From NCBI GenBank assembly GCA_034927505.1, contig JAYFPY010000035.1, positions 1-60,176 on the forward strand: a DNA stretch of 60,176 nucleotides, read 5' to 3'. The DNA comes from RUG100 sp034927505. GTDB lineage: Bacteria > Bacillota > Clostridia > Peptostreptococcales > Anaerovoracaceae. The notes under the pieces are model-generated. The model worked only from the letters and a program-made list of their open reading frames with translations, ran no database searches and had not been told where the DNA came from. Below are positions 52,612 through 60,176 of this stretch, in pieces. The position numbers and the translations under genes were made by a program. Within the stretch, counting starts at the first letter, position 1. The number at the start of each line of letters is the position of its first letter.

Positions 52612-53565
52612 ATGAAAGACAGATTCAACAGAGAAATCAACTATATGCGTGTTTCAGTCACAGATCTCTGCAATTTAAGGTGCAGATACTGCATGCCTGA
52701 AGAGGGCGTGGAAAAGAAACCGCATACCGAAATAATGAGCAGAGAAGATATCTTCAATGCTGTAAGAGGAGCAGCCGCACTGGGAATAGACAAGATACGG
52801 CTCACCGGAGGCGAACCTCTTGTAAAACACGGAATAATAGATATATGCAAAGGGATCAGCGAGATAGAAGGCATACATGAACTGTGCATGACTACCAACG
52901 GGACTCTGCTGCCGGAATATGCGGACAGTCTGAAAAAGGCGGGAGTCAACAGGCTGAATATATCTCTTGATACTCTGGATCCGAAAAGATTCACCGAAAT
53001 AACCAGGCGGGGAGATCTGATGGATGTGATCGACGGGATCCGTGCCGCAGATGACGCCGGATTCGAGAACCTGAAAGTCAACGTAGTTCTGGCAAAAGGC
53101 GTGAACGACGATGAAATAGAAGAATTCGCAGAACTGACCAGAGATGAGAAACTTGAGGTACGATTCATAGAGCTGATGCCTATCGGTGAAGGGATCGGAT
53201 TCAACAGGCAGCAATTCATCAGCGCAGATGAGGTCTTGGCAAGGGTGCCGAAACTGGAATCTCTAGGAAGGGATGAAGGCGTTGCCAGAATATATGCATT
53301 TCCAAAAGCAAAGGGCCGTGTAGGGCTCATAAGGCCTGTCAGCTGTGAATTCTGCGAAGGCTGCAACAAGATACGCCTTACTTCCGACGGGAAAGTAAAA
53401 CCCTGCCTCCATTCAAATCAGGAATTCCCTCTTATGGGAAAAACACAGGATGAAATGCAGGAAATAATAAAAGAAGCAATACTTAGCAAGCCGGAACGCA
53501 GGGATCCGATGGATGGATCCCATCCCAGCAAAGCCGGCCGGGACATGAATCAAATAGGAGGATAG
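52612..53565 (+). CDS. moaA: GTP 3',8-cyclase MoaA (molybdenum cofactor)
   Basis: 317 residues. First step of molybdopterin synthesis, from GTP. The SAM cluster is in TDLCNLRCRYCMPEEG; the second Fe-S cluster uses CEFCEGCNKIRLTSDGKVKPC. The protein ends in Gly-Gly, the double glycine needed for activity. It is first in a tight operon, with moaC 1 bp downstream. Confidence 0.97.
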   Translation: MKDRFNREINYMRVSVTDLCNLRCRYCMPEEGVEKKPHTEIMSREDIFNAVRGAAALGIDKIRLTGGEPLVKHGIIDICKGISEIEGIHELCMTTNGTLLPEYADSLKKAGVNRLNISLDTLDPKRFTEITRRGDLMDVIDGIRAADDAGFENLKVNVVLAKGVNDDEIEEFAELTRDEKLEVRFIELMPIGEGIGFNRQQFISADEVLARVPKLESLGRDEGVARIYAFPKAKGRVGLIRPVSCEFCEGCNKIRLTSDGKVKPCLHSNQEFPLMGKTQDEMQEIIKEAILSKPERRDPMDGSHPSKAGRDMNQIGG

Positions 53566-53566
53566 G

Positions 53567-54058
53567 ATGGCAGAGTTTTCACACTTTGATGAAGCGGGAC
53601 GCGCGCGCATGGTGGATGTCGGAGGAAAGGAAAAGACCAGAAGAGTCGCAGTTGCTGCAGGGAGAGTACTGGTCAGCAGCGAAACATTCCGGCTGATCGA
53701 AACCGGCGGGATGAAAAAAGGCGATGTGCTGGGCACAGCTCAGACGGCCGGCATAATGGGTTCAAAAAGAACTCCGGATATCATACCGATGTGTCACCCG
53801 ATCATGATAAACGGAGTGGATATAGAATTTGAAATGAATGAAAAAGACTGTGCGGTGGAGATAACTGCTACAGTAAAATGCAGCGGTGTTACAGGAGTTG
53901 AGATGGAAGCCCTTACTGCTGTTTCGATTGCAGCTCTCACTGTATATGACATGTGCAAAGCAGTGCAGAAGGACATGGTGATAGACGATATCCATCTGAT
54001 TTCAAAGAGCGGCGGAAAGAGCGGCGACTACAGATGGGAGGACACCCATGAAATATAG
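53567..54058 (+). CDS. moaC: Cyclic pyranopterin monophosphate synthase MoaC
   Basis: 163 residues. It acts with MoaA to make cyclic pyranopterin monophosphate. FDEAGRARMVDVGGKEKTRR, AGIMGSKRTPDIIPMCHPI and GVEMEALTAVS are typical. The ribosome site AGGAGGATAGG overlaps the moaA stop. Confidence 0.97.
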   Translation: MAEFSHFDEAGRARMVDVGGKEKTRRVAVAAGRVLVSSETFRLIETGGMKKGDVLGTAQTAGIMGSKRTPDIIPMCHPIMINGVDIEFEMNEKDCAVEITATVKCSGVTGVEMEALTAVSIAALTVYDMCKAVQKDMVIDDIHLISKSGGKSGDYRWEDTHEI

Positions 54059-54554
54059 AGCAGCTGTAATAACTATGAGTGATAAAGGAGCGAAGGGACA
54101 GCGGATCGATACGGCAGGACCGGCATGCGTGAAAATACTTGAGGAGCATGACTGGGACGTTGTATACACCAGCATGATACCGGATGACTATAACACCATT
54201 GCCGATGAACTGAAAAAATGTGCGGATGAACTGGGAGTGGCCCTGGTGATAACCACAGGCGGGACCGGCTTTTCGAAAAGAGATGTGACGCCGGAAGCCA
54301 CACTTTCTGTCTGCGACAGAGAAGCAAGGGGCATACCCGAAGCAATGCGGGCGGCCAGCATGAAGATAACTCCAATGGGCATGTTGTCAAGAGCTGCTGC
54401 GGGACTCAGAAACAATACTTTGATTATCAATCTGCCGGGCAGCGAAAAAGCCGCCGGCGAGAATCTGAATGCGGTAATAAAACCGCTGAGACACGGCGTG
54501 GAAGTTCTTGTGGGAGCCAGCCATGACTGTGCAAAAATACACGAAGGAGAATGA
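54048..54554 (+). CDS. mog: MogA/MoaB family molybdopterin adenylyltransferase
   Basis: 168 residues. AAVITMSDKGAKGQRIDTAGP at the start and TTGGTGFSKRDVTPEATL, the nucleotide-binding loop, identify the family, which adenylates molybdopterin before metal insertion. It overlaps moaC by 11 bp. Confidence 0.93.
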   Translation: MKYRAAVITMSDKGAKGQRIDTAGPACVKILEEHDWDVVYTSMIPDDYNTIADELKKCADELGVALVITTGGTGFSKRDVTPEATLSVCDREARGIPEAMRAASMKITPMGMLSRAAAGLRNNTLIINLPGSEKAAGENLNAVIKPLRHGVEVLVGASHDCAKIHEGE

Positions 54555-54556
54555 TT

Positions 54557-54991
54557 ATGGCAGAGATAATGGCTGTATGCATAAGCGATAAAAAGGGAGA
54601 GCAGAAACATCCTGTGGAGGAAATTGCTCTGAAGGTGGATCATGGCATCGAAGGGGATGCTCACGCAGGCAATTGGCACAGACAAGTCAGCCTTCTCGGA
54701 GATGAAAGCGTTGACAAACTGCGGGAAAAAATAGACATTGAACTGGGACCGGGAGTGTTTGCGGAAAACATCCTGACAAAGGGTATAGTGCTGTACACTC
54801 TTCCCGTGGGAACAAAACTGAAGATCGGCAGTGCGCTGGGAGAAGTGACTCAGATCGGAAAAGAATGTCACTACGGATGCGCCATAAGAGAACTGGCCGG
54901 TGACTGCGTGATGCCTCGCGAGGGGATATTTGTAAAGATCCTGGAACCGGGCACTGCAAAAGCAGGAGATAAAGTAGAGGTAGTGAAATGA
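54557..54991 (+). CDS. MOSC domain protein
   Basis: 144 residues from ATG 54557, seven bases after AAGGAG; an ATG at 54551 is too close to that site. GDAHAGNWHRQVSLL and the later IGKECHYGCAI are MOSC features, including the likely active cysteine. MOSC domains handle sulfur at the molybdenum cofactor. It overlaps fmdE by 4 bp. Confidence 0.92.
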   Translation: MAEIMAVCISDKKGEQKHPVEEIALKVDHGIEGDAHAGNWHRQVSLLGDESVDKLREKIDIELGPGVFAENILTKGIVLYTLPVGTKLKIGSALGEVTQIGKECHYGCAIRELAGDCVMPREGIFVKILEPGTAKAGDKVEVVK

Positions 54992-55503
54992 ATGAAACAG
55001 AAAAGAAACTCTGGGATGAATGCGTGGCTTTCCACGGTCATTCATGCGGCGGACTGACCATAGGATTCAAGGCGGCGATGTACGCCATGGAACTGATGGA
55101 TATAGACAGGTCCGGCGATGAAGAACTGGTCTGCATTGCCGAGAACGATTCATGCGGCATAGATGGGATACAGTATGTATGCGGATGCACTGTGGGCAAG
55201 GGCAATCTGCTGTTCAGACTGAGAGGAAAGCAGGCATACGACTTCTACAACCGAGATTCAGGAGAGTCTTTCCGCCTAATATTAAAAGAGGGGAAAAAGA
55301 GCAAAGAGGAAATGGCTGACATGCCGGGCAGCGAACTGTTTGATAAAATGCCGGTGAAATTTGAACTGCCTGAAAAGGCCCGCATATTCAGATCATATCC
55401 CTGTGAAAAGTGCGGAGAGATGACTGCTGATTATTTCATGCGGGAGCAGGACGGTAAAAAAGTGTGTCTTGACTGTTTTGAAAGATACGACCGTTTTATT
55501 TAA
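54988..55503 (+). CDS. fmdE: FmdE family protein with C-terminal zinc finger
   Basis: 171 residues. The N-terminal CVAFHGHSCGGLTIGFKAA is the FmdE domain, named after formylmethanofuran dehydrogenase subunit E. The end has CEKCGEMTADYF and CLDCFERYD, a four-cysteine zinc finger. In bacteria such genes occur beside molybdenum cofactor or formate dehydrogenase genes, so a role in metal or cofactor insertion is likely but unproven. Its 3' end overlaps the converging pilin gene by 8 bp. Confidence 0.88.
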   Translation: MNETEKKLWDECVAFHGHSCGGLTIGFKAAMYAMELMDIDRSGDEELVCIAENDSCGIDGIQYVCGCTVGKGNLLFRLRGKQAYDFYNRDSGESFRLILKEGKKSKEEMADMPGSELFDKMPVKFELPEKARIFRSYPCEKCGEMTADYFMREQDGKKVCLDCFERYDRFI

Positions 55504-56236
55504 AAGAACCGCCGTCGATGATATTGTAGGTATTTCCGGCTGTTGTTTTGGACTTGACCTTGCATGAGCCCGATTCAGTCTTGGATACTACGTTGCCTTT
55601 TGAGTCGACGGTGTATCTCGTTACTTTTATGCTGTCGCCGGAAGACATTCCGGATATGTTGGAATCGGTCCAGTACACAGTGTATTTGGCGGAATCATTT
55701 TCTCCGTCTTTATAGATGCGCCAGCTGGAATTTGCGGTGTCTATACCCATTTTTTTCAATAATTCATTGATTTCGGCTGCGATGCCTTTCATGCCGGCTG
55801 CATTGGGAGCTTCGGAATCCACAGAAGAACCGGATTTTTTCCCTGCAAAATAAGAGCGCAGCGGATCTTGCATGAGCAGTTCGCCCAGGGCAGTCATTGC
55901 TGTTTCTCCCGACATGCTGTGCTTGCTGCAGATGACAGTCATGACGCCGTTTACGACTTTGAATGTATATTTGCCGTCGGAAGGGCAAAGCGTGTCCGGA
56001 TCGCCATAGTTATCCTGCACGTACTTTTCAAAAGATTCTTCTGAATAAGCTGTTTTATAGAGCGAATAATAGCGAGTAATATCAGACCTCTGCAATGCAC
56101 AGGCCTGTTTTTCCGATTTGTTTATATAGTGAATCATTGTAGGTATGAATATTGCTGCCAGAATGGCAAGTATCACTAATACCACGATCACTTCTGTAAG
56201 TGTGAATCCTTTTTTTTGATTTTTTCCCATCATCAT
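55496..56236 (-). CDS. Orphan type IV pilin-like protein
   Basis: 246 residues. Leader MMMGKNQKKG then FTLTEVIVVLVILAILAAIF: the cut would be between G and F, with glutamate at +5. About 210 residues follow outside, with a cysteine pair (C-P-S-D-G and V-I-C-S-K) that may form a disulfide. ATG 56236 follows GGGGTGATCAGT; GTG 56245 is an option. No other pilus genes are nearby, so assembly must use factors elsewhere. It could also be a competence or secretion pseudopilin. Confidence 0.85.
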   Translation of the reverse strand: MMMGKNQKKGFTLTEVIVVLVILAILAAIFIPTMIHYINKSEKQACALQRSDITRYYSLYKTAYSEESFEKYVQDNYGDPDTLCPSDGKYTFKVVNGVMTVICSKHSMSGETAMTALGELLMQDPLRSYFAGKKSGSSVDSEAPNAAGMKGIAAEINELLKKMGIDTANSSWRIYKDGENDSAKYTVYWTDSNISGMSSGDSIKVTRYTVDSKGNVVSKTESGSCKVKSKTTAGNTYNIIDGGSFK

Positions 56237-56264
56237 ACTGATCACCCCGACCCTCTATAAAACT

Positions 56265-56293
56265 ATAATATCATTACATAGGCAATATTTCAA
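56265..56293 (-). promoter_or_regulatory. Promoter of the pilin-like gene
   Basis: On the minus strand TTGAAA (56293-56288) and TATTAT (56270-56265) are 17 bp apart, 28 bp before the start codon. Confidence 0.65.
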
Positions 56294-56294
56294 T

Positions 56295-56328
56295 AAAAAA
56301 AGAACCGCACCTATATGAACGGTTCTTT
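56295..56328 (-). terminator. Terminator of the minus-strand tRNA operon
   Basis: Read on the minus strand, AAGAACCG and CGGTTCTT pair around a 12-nt loop and are followed by a run of T. Confidence 0.88.
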
Positions 56329-56333
56329 TGATC

Positions 56334-56407
<74 letters not shown>

Positions 56408-56462
56408 GCACGAGAGGGGAAACCCCTTTACGTGTATGGATTATACCATATTTTGTCGTTAT

Positions 56463-56537
56463 TGGCTAGGGTAGCAGGATTCGAACCTGCGCATGATGGA
56501 ATCAGAATCCATTGCCTTACCACTTGGCGATACCCCA
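56463..56537 (-). tRNA. tRNA-Gln (anticodon CTG)
   Basis: Acceptor TGGGGTA pairs with TACCCTA with one G-U, the anticodon loop is TTCTGAT, and CCA is encoded. Complements tRNA-Gln(TTG) at 26576. Confidence 0.95.
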
Positions 56538-56570
56538 TCGTTATGGGCCATGTACAACAGTATGTAATTA

Positions 56571-56647
56571 TGGGGTGGGTAATGGGGTTCGAACCCATGC
56601 ATGGCGGAACCACAACCCGCTGTCTTAACCACTTGACTATACCCACC
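56571..56647 (-). tRNA. tRNA-His (anticodon GTG)
   Basis: Acceptor GTGGGTA pairs with TACCCAC, the anticodon loop is TTGTGGT, and the extra G at -1 faces C73 as required for histidine identity. CCA is encoded. G34 is a queuosine site. Confidence 0.96.
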
Positions 56648-56653
56648 ATATTT

Positions 56654-56730
56654 TGGCGATCCGGATCGGGTTCGAACCGACGACCTCCAGCGTGACAGGC
56701 TGGCATTCTAACCAACTGAACTACCGGACC
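56654..56730 (-). tRNA. tRNA-Asp (anticodon GTC), second copy
   Basis: Same sequence as the plus-strand copy at 25701. It follows tRNA-Val and a spacer element in the same order as there. Confidence 0.97.
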
Positions 56731-56757
56731 GCGAATGGTTTATTTGTTTGAATGTCC

Positions 56758-56849
56758 CACGTTCGGGCTGCTTGCCGATCGCACTGCTCTCGGGCATCCC
56801 TGGCGTAAATTCTGTCTGCAACTCGCTTCGCTCGTTGGACAGAATGTTA
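56758..56849 (-). repeat. tRNA-spacer two-hairpin element, copy 8
   Basis: 92 bp directly after the CCA of the minus-strand tRNA-Val, 31 kb from the others. Stem 1 is a perfect ATTCTGTC/GACAGAAT with inner CAAC/GTTG; stem 2 has GGG/CCC at its base and CCGA/TCGG near the loop. It ends in CCCGAACGTG. It is the best-paired copy. Confidence 0.88.
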
Positions 56850-56925
56850 TGGTGGGCGTTATAGGGCTCGAACCTATGACCCCCTGCTTGTAAGGCAGGT
56901 GCTCTCCCAGCTGAGCTAAACGCCC
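56850..56925 (-). tRNA. tRNA-Val (anticodon TAC), second copy
   Basis: Same sequence as the copy at 25473, with CCA encoded. Confidence 0.97.
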
Positions 56926-56943
56926 ACATAGTGGTAAATAATG

Positions 56944-57020
56944 TGGTAGCGGCGAGTGGACTCGAACCACCGACCTTCCGGGTATGAACCGGACGCTCTA
57001 GCCAACTAAGCTACACCGCC
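56944..57020 (-). tRNA. tRNA-Met, elongator (anticodon CAT)
   Basis: Acceptor GGCGGTG pairs with CGCCGCT allowing wobble, the loop is TTCATAC as in elongator Met tRNAs, and CCA is encoded. First gene of the minus-strand operon. Confidence 0.93.
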
Positions 57021-57055
57021 ACATACAGAATCCAAAAGTGAACACTGCAAGAGTT

Positions 57056-57084
57056 ATATTACCAAAAGAAGTGCTTAGTGTCAA
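57056..57084 (-). promoter_or_regulatory. Promoter of the minus-strand tRNA operon
   Basis: On the minus strand TTGACA (57084-57079) and TAATAT (57061-57056) are 17 bp apart, 35 bp before tRNA-Met. Confidence 0.75.
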
Positions 57085-57163
57085 GAAGAATCGGGAATAA
57101 ATAAAGAAGAATCGTCACATAAAAAAAGGGTATGGGAAAAGAATTGTTTTGATGTATCAGTTG

Positions 57164-57192
57164 TTGCAAGGACAAGGCATTTAATATATACT
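57164..57192 (+). promoter_or_regulatory. Promoter of the L,D-transpeptidase gene
   Basis: TTGCAA at 57164 and TATACT at 57187 with a 17-bp spacer, 19 bp before the start codon. Confidence 0.65.
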
Positions 57193-57211
57193 GTTTACTG
57201 GAGGAAAGTTA

Positions 57212-58609
57212 ATGAAAAAGAAAGTGATAATAGTAGTTATTGTGTGTGTGGCTCTATTCACTGCAGGTTCGTTTTTATATATGAATTCCGATGGGTATGA
57301 ATATAAAGCGACTCATTTTGCGGAGAATACTTTTATTGAAGGAATAGATTGTTCCGGACTTACAGGGGACGAGGCAAAGGCCAAACTGACGAAGGAATGG
57401 AACAAAAAAACATTTACGATAACTCAAGACGGAAAGACAGTCGGCAGTATATCCAATATGGAATGCACCTATGACATAGACGAACAGATCGATGAACTTC
57501 TGGACCCAAATCCAATTGCGATGTTAAAAAGTCATATGACGAAGAGCAGAAAAGATCTTGACCTGAAAATGACGCCTGTAATGAGTGAAGACACGGTAAA
57601 GAAAATAAAAGCCATGTCGATTTTGAATGTGGACTATAAAGTCAAAACAAAAAATGCTTATGTGGATATGTCGAACAACAAGTTCAAAATAGTGAAGGAA
57701 GTACAGGGAGACAATATCGATAAAGATGTTTTCGTAAAGACGGTAAAAAAAGATATAGCAGGCGATGATTTCGAAATGGACTATACGGCTTCCGACTATT
57801 ATGAAAAACCGAAGATAAAATCTGATGATCCGAATTTGCTGGAGGAACAGGAATTTGACAAGAAAAATTATTCGCAGGTCATTACATATAATGTTTACAA
57901 CGGAGATTATGTAGTAAAGCCGAAAGATCTTGCAAGGATGATGCCTGCAGACGGCAGCGGCGGGACAAAGCTGGATGAGGACGCAGTTAAAAAATATGTA
58001 GAAAAGACTCTTGCATGGGATGTGAATACTGCGTATGCACCGCGAAAATTCAAGACTGCATCAGGAAAGACGATCACTGTTGAAGGCGGGAACTACGGAT
58101 ACTCGATCAATAAGAAAAAAGAGACAAAGGCTTTGATCAGTGAGTTGAAATCAGGCAAAGATGTTGAACGCAAACCATACTATTCACAGGAACCGTATTA
58201 CAAGGGCGGCGGTATGAACGACATAGGGAGTTCATATATAGAAATCAATCTGAGCTCTCAGGAACTGTGGCTTTTCAAGAATGGCAAGGTAAAGCTGAAT
58301 ACGGCCATAGTCAGCGGGAATTCCGGCAATCATGATACGCCTTCAGGAGTGTATCAGATAGCATACCTGCAGAGAAACACTACGCTGAAAGGCAACAACG
58401 ATGACGGCAGCAGCTATAACAGCAAGGTCAGCTACTGGATGCCGTTCAACGGAGGCATAGGCTGCCATGACGCCAGCTGGAGGGGATCTTTTGGCGGGTC
58501 CATATATCAGAGTAACGGATCTCATGGATGTGTGAACATGCCTTCGGGAGATGCGGCGTCGTTATACTACAGCATAGAAAAGGGATTTCCTGTAGTAGTG
58601 CATTATTAG
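57212..58609 (+). CDS. L,D-transpeptidase (YkuD domain) with N-terminal anchor
   Basis: 465 residues. A membrane segment at about 4-25 anchors it outside. A central region of about 300 residues resembles the paired peptidoglycan-binding-4 domains of Firmicute transpeptidases (FIEGIDCSGLTGDEA and repeats of K-T-V). The YkuD domain from about 345 has IEINLSSQELWLFKNG, the HDTPSGVYQI stretch and the active site SHGCVNMP. It forms 3-3 crosslinks or attaches proteins to the wall. The ribosome site is TGGAGGAAAGTTA. Confidence 0.94.
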   Translation: MKKKVIIVVIVCVALFTAGSFLYMNSDGYEYKATHFAENTFIEGIDCSGLTGDEAKAKLTKEWNKKTFTITQDGKTVGSISNMECTYDIDEQIDELLDPNPIAMLKSHMTKSRKDLDLKMTPVMSEDTVKKIKAMSILNVDYKVKTKNAYVDMSNNKFKIVKEVQGDNIDKDVFVKTVKKDIAGDDFEMDYTASDYYEKPKIKSDDPNLLEEQEFDKKNYSQVITYNVYNGDYVVKPKDLARMMPADGSGGTKLDEDAVKKYVEKTLAWDVNTAYAPRKFKTASGKTITVEGGNYGYSINKKKETKALISELKSGKDVERKPYYSQEPYYKGGGMNDIGSSYIEINLSSQELWLFKNGKVKLNTAIVSGNSGNHDTPSGVYQIAYLQRNTTLKGNNDDGSSYNSKVSYWMPFNGGIGCHDASWRGSFGGSIYQSNGSHGCVNMPSGDAASLYYSIEKGFPVVVHY

Positions 58610-58643
58610 AAGTATGAGATCAGAAATATAAAAACTGTACAAA

Positions 58644-58673
58644 AAAGCCGGCATACATAGATATGCCGGCTTT
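58644..58673. terminator. Bidirectional terminator between the transpeptidase gene and spoVG
   Basis: AAAGCCGGCATA and TATGCCGGCTTT form a 12-bp perfect stem with a 6-nt loop. On the minus strand six T follow, serving spoVG; on the plus strand three T follow. Confidence 0.88.
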
Positions 58674-58679
58674 GTGGCT

Positions 58680-59057
58680 TTAATAACTGAATCCGCCGGG
58701 TTCCGTATCGGAAGGAGCTTCTGCTGCTGTCTCTGCAGGAGCCTCGTCAGAAACCGGTTCCTCTGCAGGTGCGGGTGCAGCCTCTGCCTCCGCCTCTTTT
58801 TCTGCAAGAACTTTTTCATATTCTGCAAAAATCGCTTCTTTTATCTTGTTTCTTGTTTCTGAAACAAGAGGATGAGCAATATCTCTGAAATCGCCTTCTC
58901 CCATTTTTCTGCTCGGCATAGCGATAAACAAACCGTTCTGTCCGTCGATGATCTTGATATCGTGTACAACGAATTCATCATCAAAGGTAATAGATACAAC
59001 TGCTTTCATTTTGCCTTCGTTATTGATTTTGCGTATTCTTACGTCAGTAATGTTCAT
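58680..59057 (-). CDS. spoVG: SpoVG, RNA/DNA-binding regulator
   Basis: 125 residues from ATG 59057 (a longer frame has no support). Residues 1-84 are the conserved core: MNITDVRIRKIN, KAVVSITFDDEFVVHDIKII, GLFIAMPSRK and FRDIAHPLVSETR. The last 40 residues are a tail of Ala, Glu and Pro without expected fold, longer than in many homologs. SpoVG affects sporulation, division and surface genes. It reads away from purR, as in Bacillus where purR and spoVG are close. Confidence 0.95.
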   Translation of the reverse strand: MNITDVRIRKINNEGKMKAVVSITFDDEFVVHDIKIIDGQNGLFIAMPSRKMGEGDFRDIAHPLVSETRNKIKEAIFAEYEKVLAEKEAEAEAAPAPAEEPVSDEAPAETAAEAPSDTEPGGFSY

Positions 59058-59125
59058 TATGTGACACCGCCCTTTCGTGCTGCAACAATAAATAGTCATT
59101 GATGGTTAAAACCATATACAACATT

Positions 59126-59154
59126 ATTATACATACAAATCCAAATTTTAACAA
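59126..59154 (-). promoter_or_regulatory. Promoter of spoVG
   Basis: On the minus strand TTGTTA (59154-59149) and a perfect TATAAT (59131-59126) are 17 bp apart. An inverted repeat ATGGTT/AACCAT at 59102-59115 lies in the early leader. Confidence 0.7.
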
Positions 59155-59162
59155 GTAGTTTT

Positions 59163-59972
59163 TTAAAAAATCTGACTATTGGGAAAGACTTGTATTGTTT
59201 GCACATTTTCATCTATGTCACCCAGATAGACCAGTGGCGTGTAAAAATCAACCTTTTTGACAGGAGGCGCTACAGAGGCTATGGCCACGCCGATGCCGCA
59301 TACGTCTATGTCGAATTCTGCAAGGAGTTCGAGAACACCTTTCAGCGAACTGCCTGCGCGCATAAAATCGTCTATGATCAAAGCTTTGCTGCCGGGGGCG
59401 GCTGCTTTTTTTGACATGGACATTTTCTGTATCCGATTTGAAGAACCGGAATAATAGTTGATGGACAAGGTGGGACCTTCGCTGATTTTCGTCTCTCGGC
59501 GGACGACTACCAGAGGTATATTGAGAAGGCGTGCAGTCATCAAGGCCAGGGGGATGCCCTTTGTTTCTATAGTTACGACGCAGGAAGCGCCCGAATCCCG
59601 AAATCTGCGGGCAAAGATCGATGCCATGTTACCGACGCTCCGGGGGTCGAACATGATATCCGAAGTGTAGAGAAATCCCCCTCCCAAAAGGCGGGAAGGG
59701 TCGCTGAGCATGGTGCACAGGTCCTTCTGTATGCGCATACAGGCGTCGTCACCGACACAGGGAATGAATCGGACTCCGCCTCCGGTCCCGGGGACAGTTT
59801 CCAAGGTGCCCATATCCATGGCGGAAACTACATCGCGGACTGCTTTCAGATCCTCGCTGATGCTGGATTTCGCCGCTCCGAAAAGCCGGCAGAAGTGATC
59901 CAGCCCAAAGAATTCACTGGGAGAATCGGAAAGGATTTTTATCATTGCGCCTATACGGCAGTTTTTTTTCAC
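59163..59972 (-). CDS. purR: Purine operon repressor PurR
   Basis: 269 residues from GTG 59972, behind AAGGAGGCAGCCTGCC. The N-terminal winged helix covers about 1-75; the C-terminal phosphoribosyltransferase-like domain has VVTIETKGIPLALMTA and the PRPP loop ALIIDDFMRAGSSLKGV. PRPP binding releases it from purine genes. Its own -10 is a TATAAT on the minus strand near 60020. spoVG follows on the same strand, 105 bp away, with its own promoter. Confidence 0.96.
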   Translation of the reverse strand: MKKNCRIGAMIKILSDSPSEFFGLDHFCRLFGAAKSSISEDLKAVRDVVSAMDMGTLETVPGTGGGVRFIPCVGDDACMRIQKDLCTMLSDPSRLLGGGFLYTSDIMFDPRSVGNMASIFARRFRDSGASCVVTIETKGIPLALMTARLLNIPLVVVRRETKISEGPTLSINYYSGSSNRIQKMSMSKKAAAPGSKALIIDDFMRAGSSLKGVLELLAEFDIDVCGIGVAIASVAPPVKKVDFYTPLVYLGDIDENVQTIQVFPNSQIF

Positions 59973-60097
59973 GGCAGGCTGCCTCCTTAAACAATATCAA
60001 AGCAATTATATAGTATATAAAAATAATATTCGAGAGGTTAATTGTAAAATGAAATTGAACAACTGAAAAAAAGGTGATCCATAAAAGGATTCTCTGG

Positions 60098-60103
60098 TAG
60101 AAT
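60098..60103 (+). promoter_or_regulatory. Extended -10 promoter of the last gene
   Basis: TGGTAGAAT joins a TGN extension to TAGAAT, 38 bp before the ATG at 60142. Confidence 0.5.
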
Positions 60104-60141
60104 TAAGTTACTACATAAAACCTACTAAGGAGGTCACAATT

Positions 60142-60176
60142 ATGGATCAGTTTAATTCTACTACATTTACACCTGA
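60142..60176 (+). CDS. 5' end of an unidentified gene
   Basis: ATG at 60142 behind AAGGAGGTCACAATT, a near-perfect ribosome site. Only MDQFNSTTFTP and part of one codon lie in the window, so the product cannot be named. Confidence 0.6.
   Translation, partial: MDQFNSTTFTP

Overview
This 60 kb window is chromosomal DNA of an anaerobic Firmicute of class Clostridia. The evidence is CodY, SpoVG, PurR, HslVU, a PrkC/PrpC pair, an oxygen-sensitive pyruvate formate-lyase with its activase, a membrane pyrophosphatase, and consistent Gram-positive ribosome binding sites. Family-level placement (perhaps Anaerovoracaceae or Eubacteriales Family XIII) is a guess. Gene content is mostly core. I see no insertion sequence, prophage, CRISPR array or rRNA gene.

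Layout. 0.3-7.1 kb: lower-glycolysis operon gapA-pgk-tpiA-eno (no phosphoglycerate mutase), then secG and a K+-dependent ion-pumping pyrophosphatase. 7.2-7.5 kb: a minus-strand unit encoding two related peptides of 32 and 36 residues. 7.7-14 kb: rnr, and facing it a potassium uptake operon trkA-trkH-trkH. 14.1-15.5 kb: two hydrolases. 15.6-25.4 kb: the Firmicute cluster yraN-comM-dprA-topA-hslV-hslU-codY, then hflX and yigZ. 25.4-27.6 kb: a 15-gene tRNA operon whose spacers carry a repeated two-hairpin element with compensatory base changes; a second six-gene tRNA operon at 56.3-57.0 kb on the minus strand holds another copy. 27.6-28.6 kb: an array of four identical-stem hairpins, a rhodanese gene with an operator-like palindrome and a start-codon hairpin, and a long intergenic hairpin.

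28.6-31.8 kb: mop, an AI-2E family transporter, tdk and a radical SAM gene. 31.9-49.3 kb: a long run of plus-strand genes for queuosine (queH), asparagine (asnA), replication restart (priA), translation start (def, fmt), rRNA methylation (rsmB), signalling (prpC, prkC), ribosome assembly (rsgA), rpe, and cell envelope (LCP protein, polysaccharide ABC exporter, ddl), ending in thrS, a DUF2007 gene and a YeiH-family transporter. 49.3-52.5 kb: pflA-pflB behind a ZTP (pfl-motif) riboswitch. 52.6-55.5 kb: moaA-moaC-mog-MOSC-fmdE for molybdenum cofactor. 55.5-60.2 kb: an orphan pilin-like gene, the second tRNA operon, an L,D-transpeptidase, spoVG, purR, and the start of one more gene.

The most unusual items are the tRNA-spacer element, the two-peptide operon, the hairpin array, the layered control signals at the rhodanese gene, and a GAPDH whose coenzyme-binding residues point to NADP(H). 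All product calls rest on motifs read from the sequence; no database search was run.
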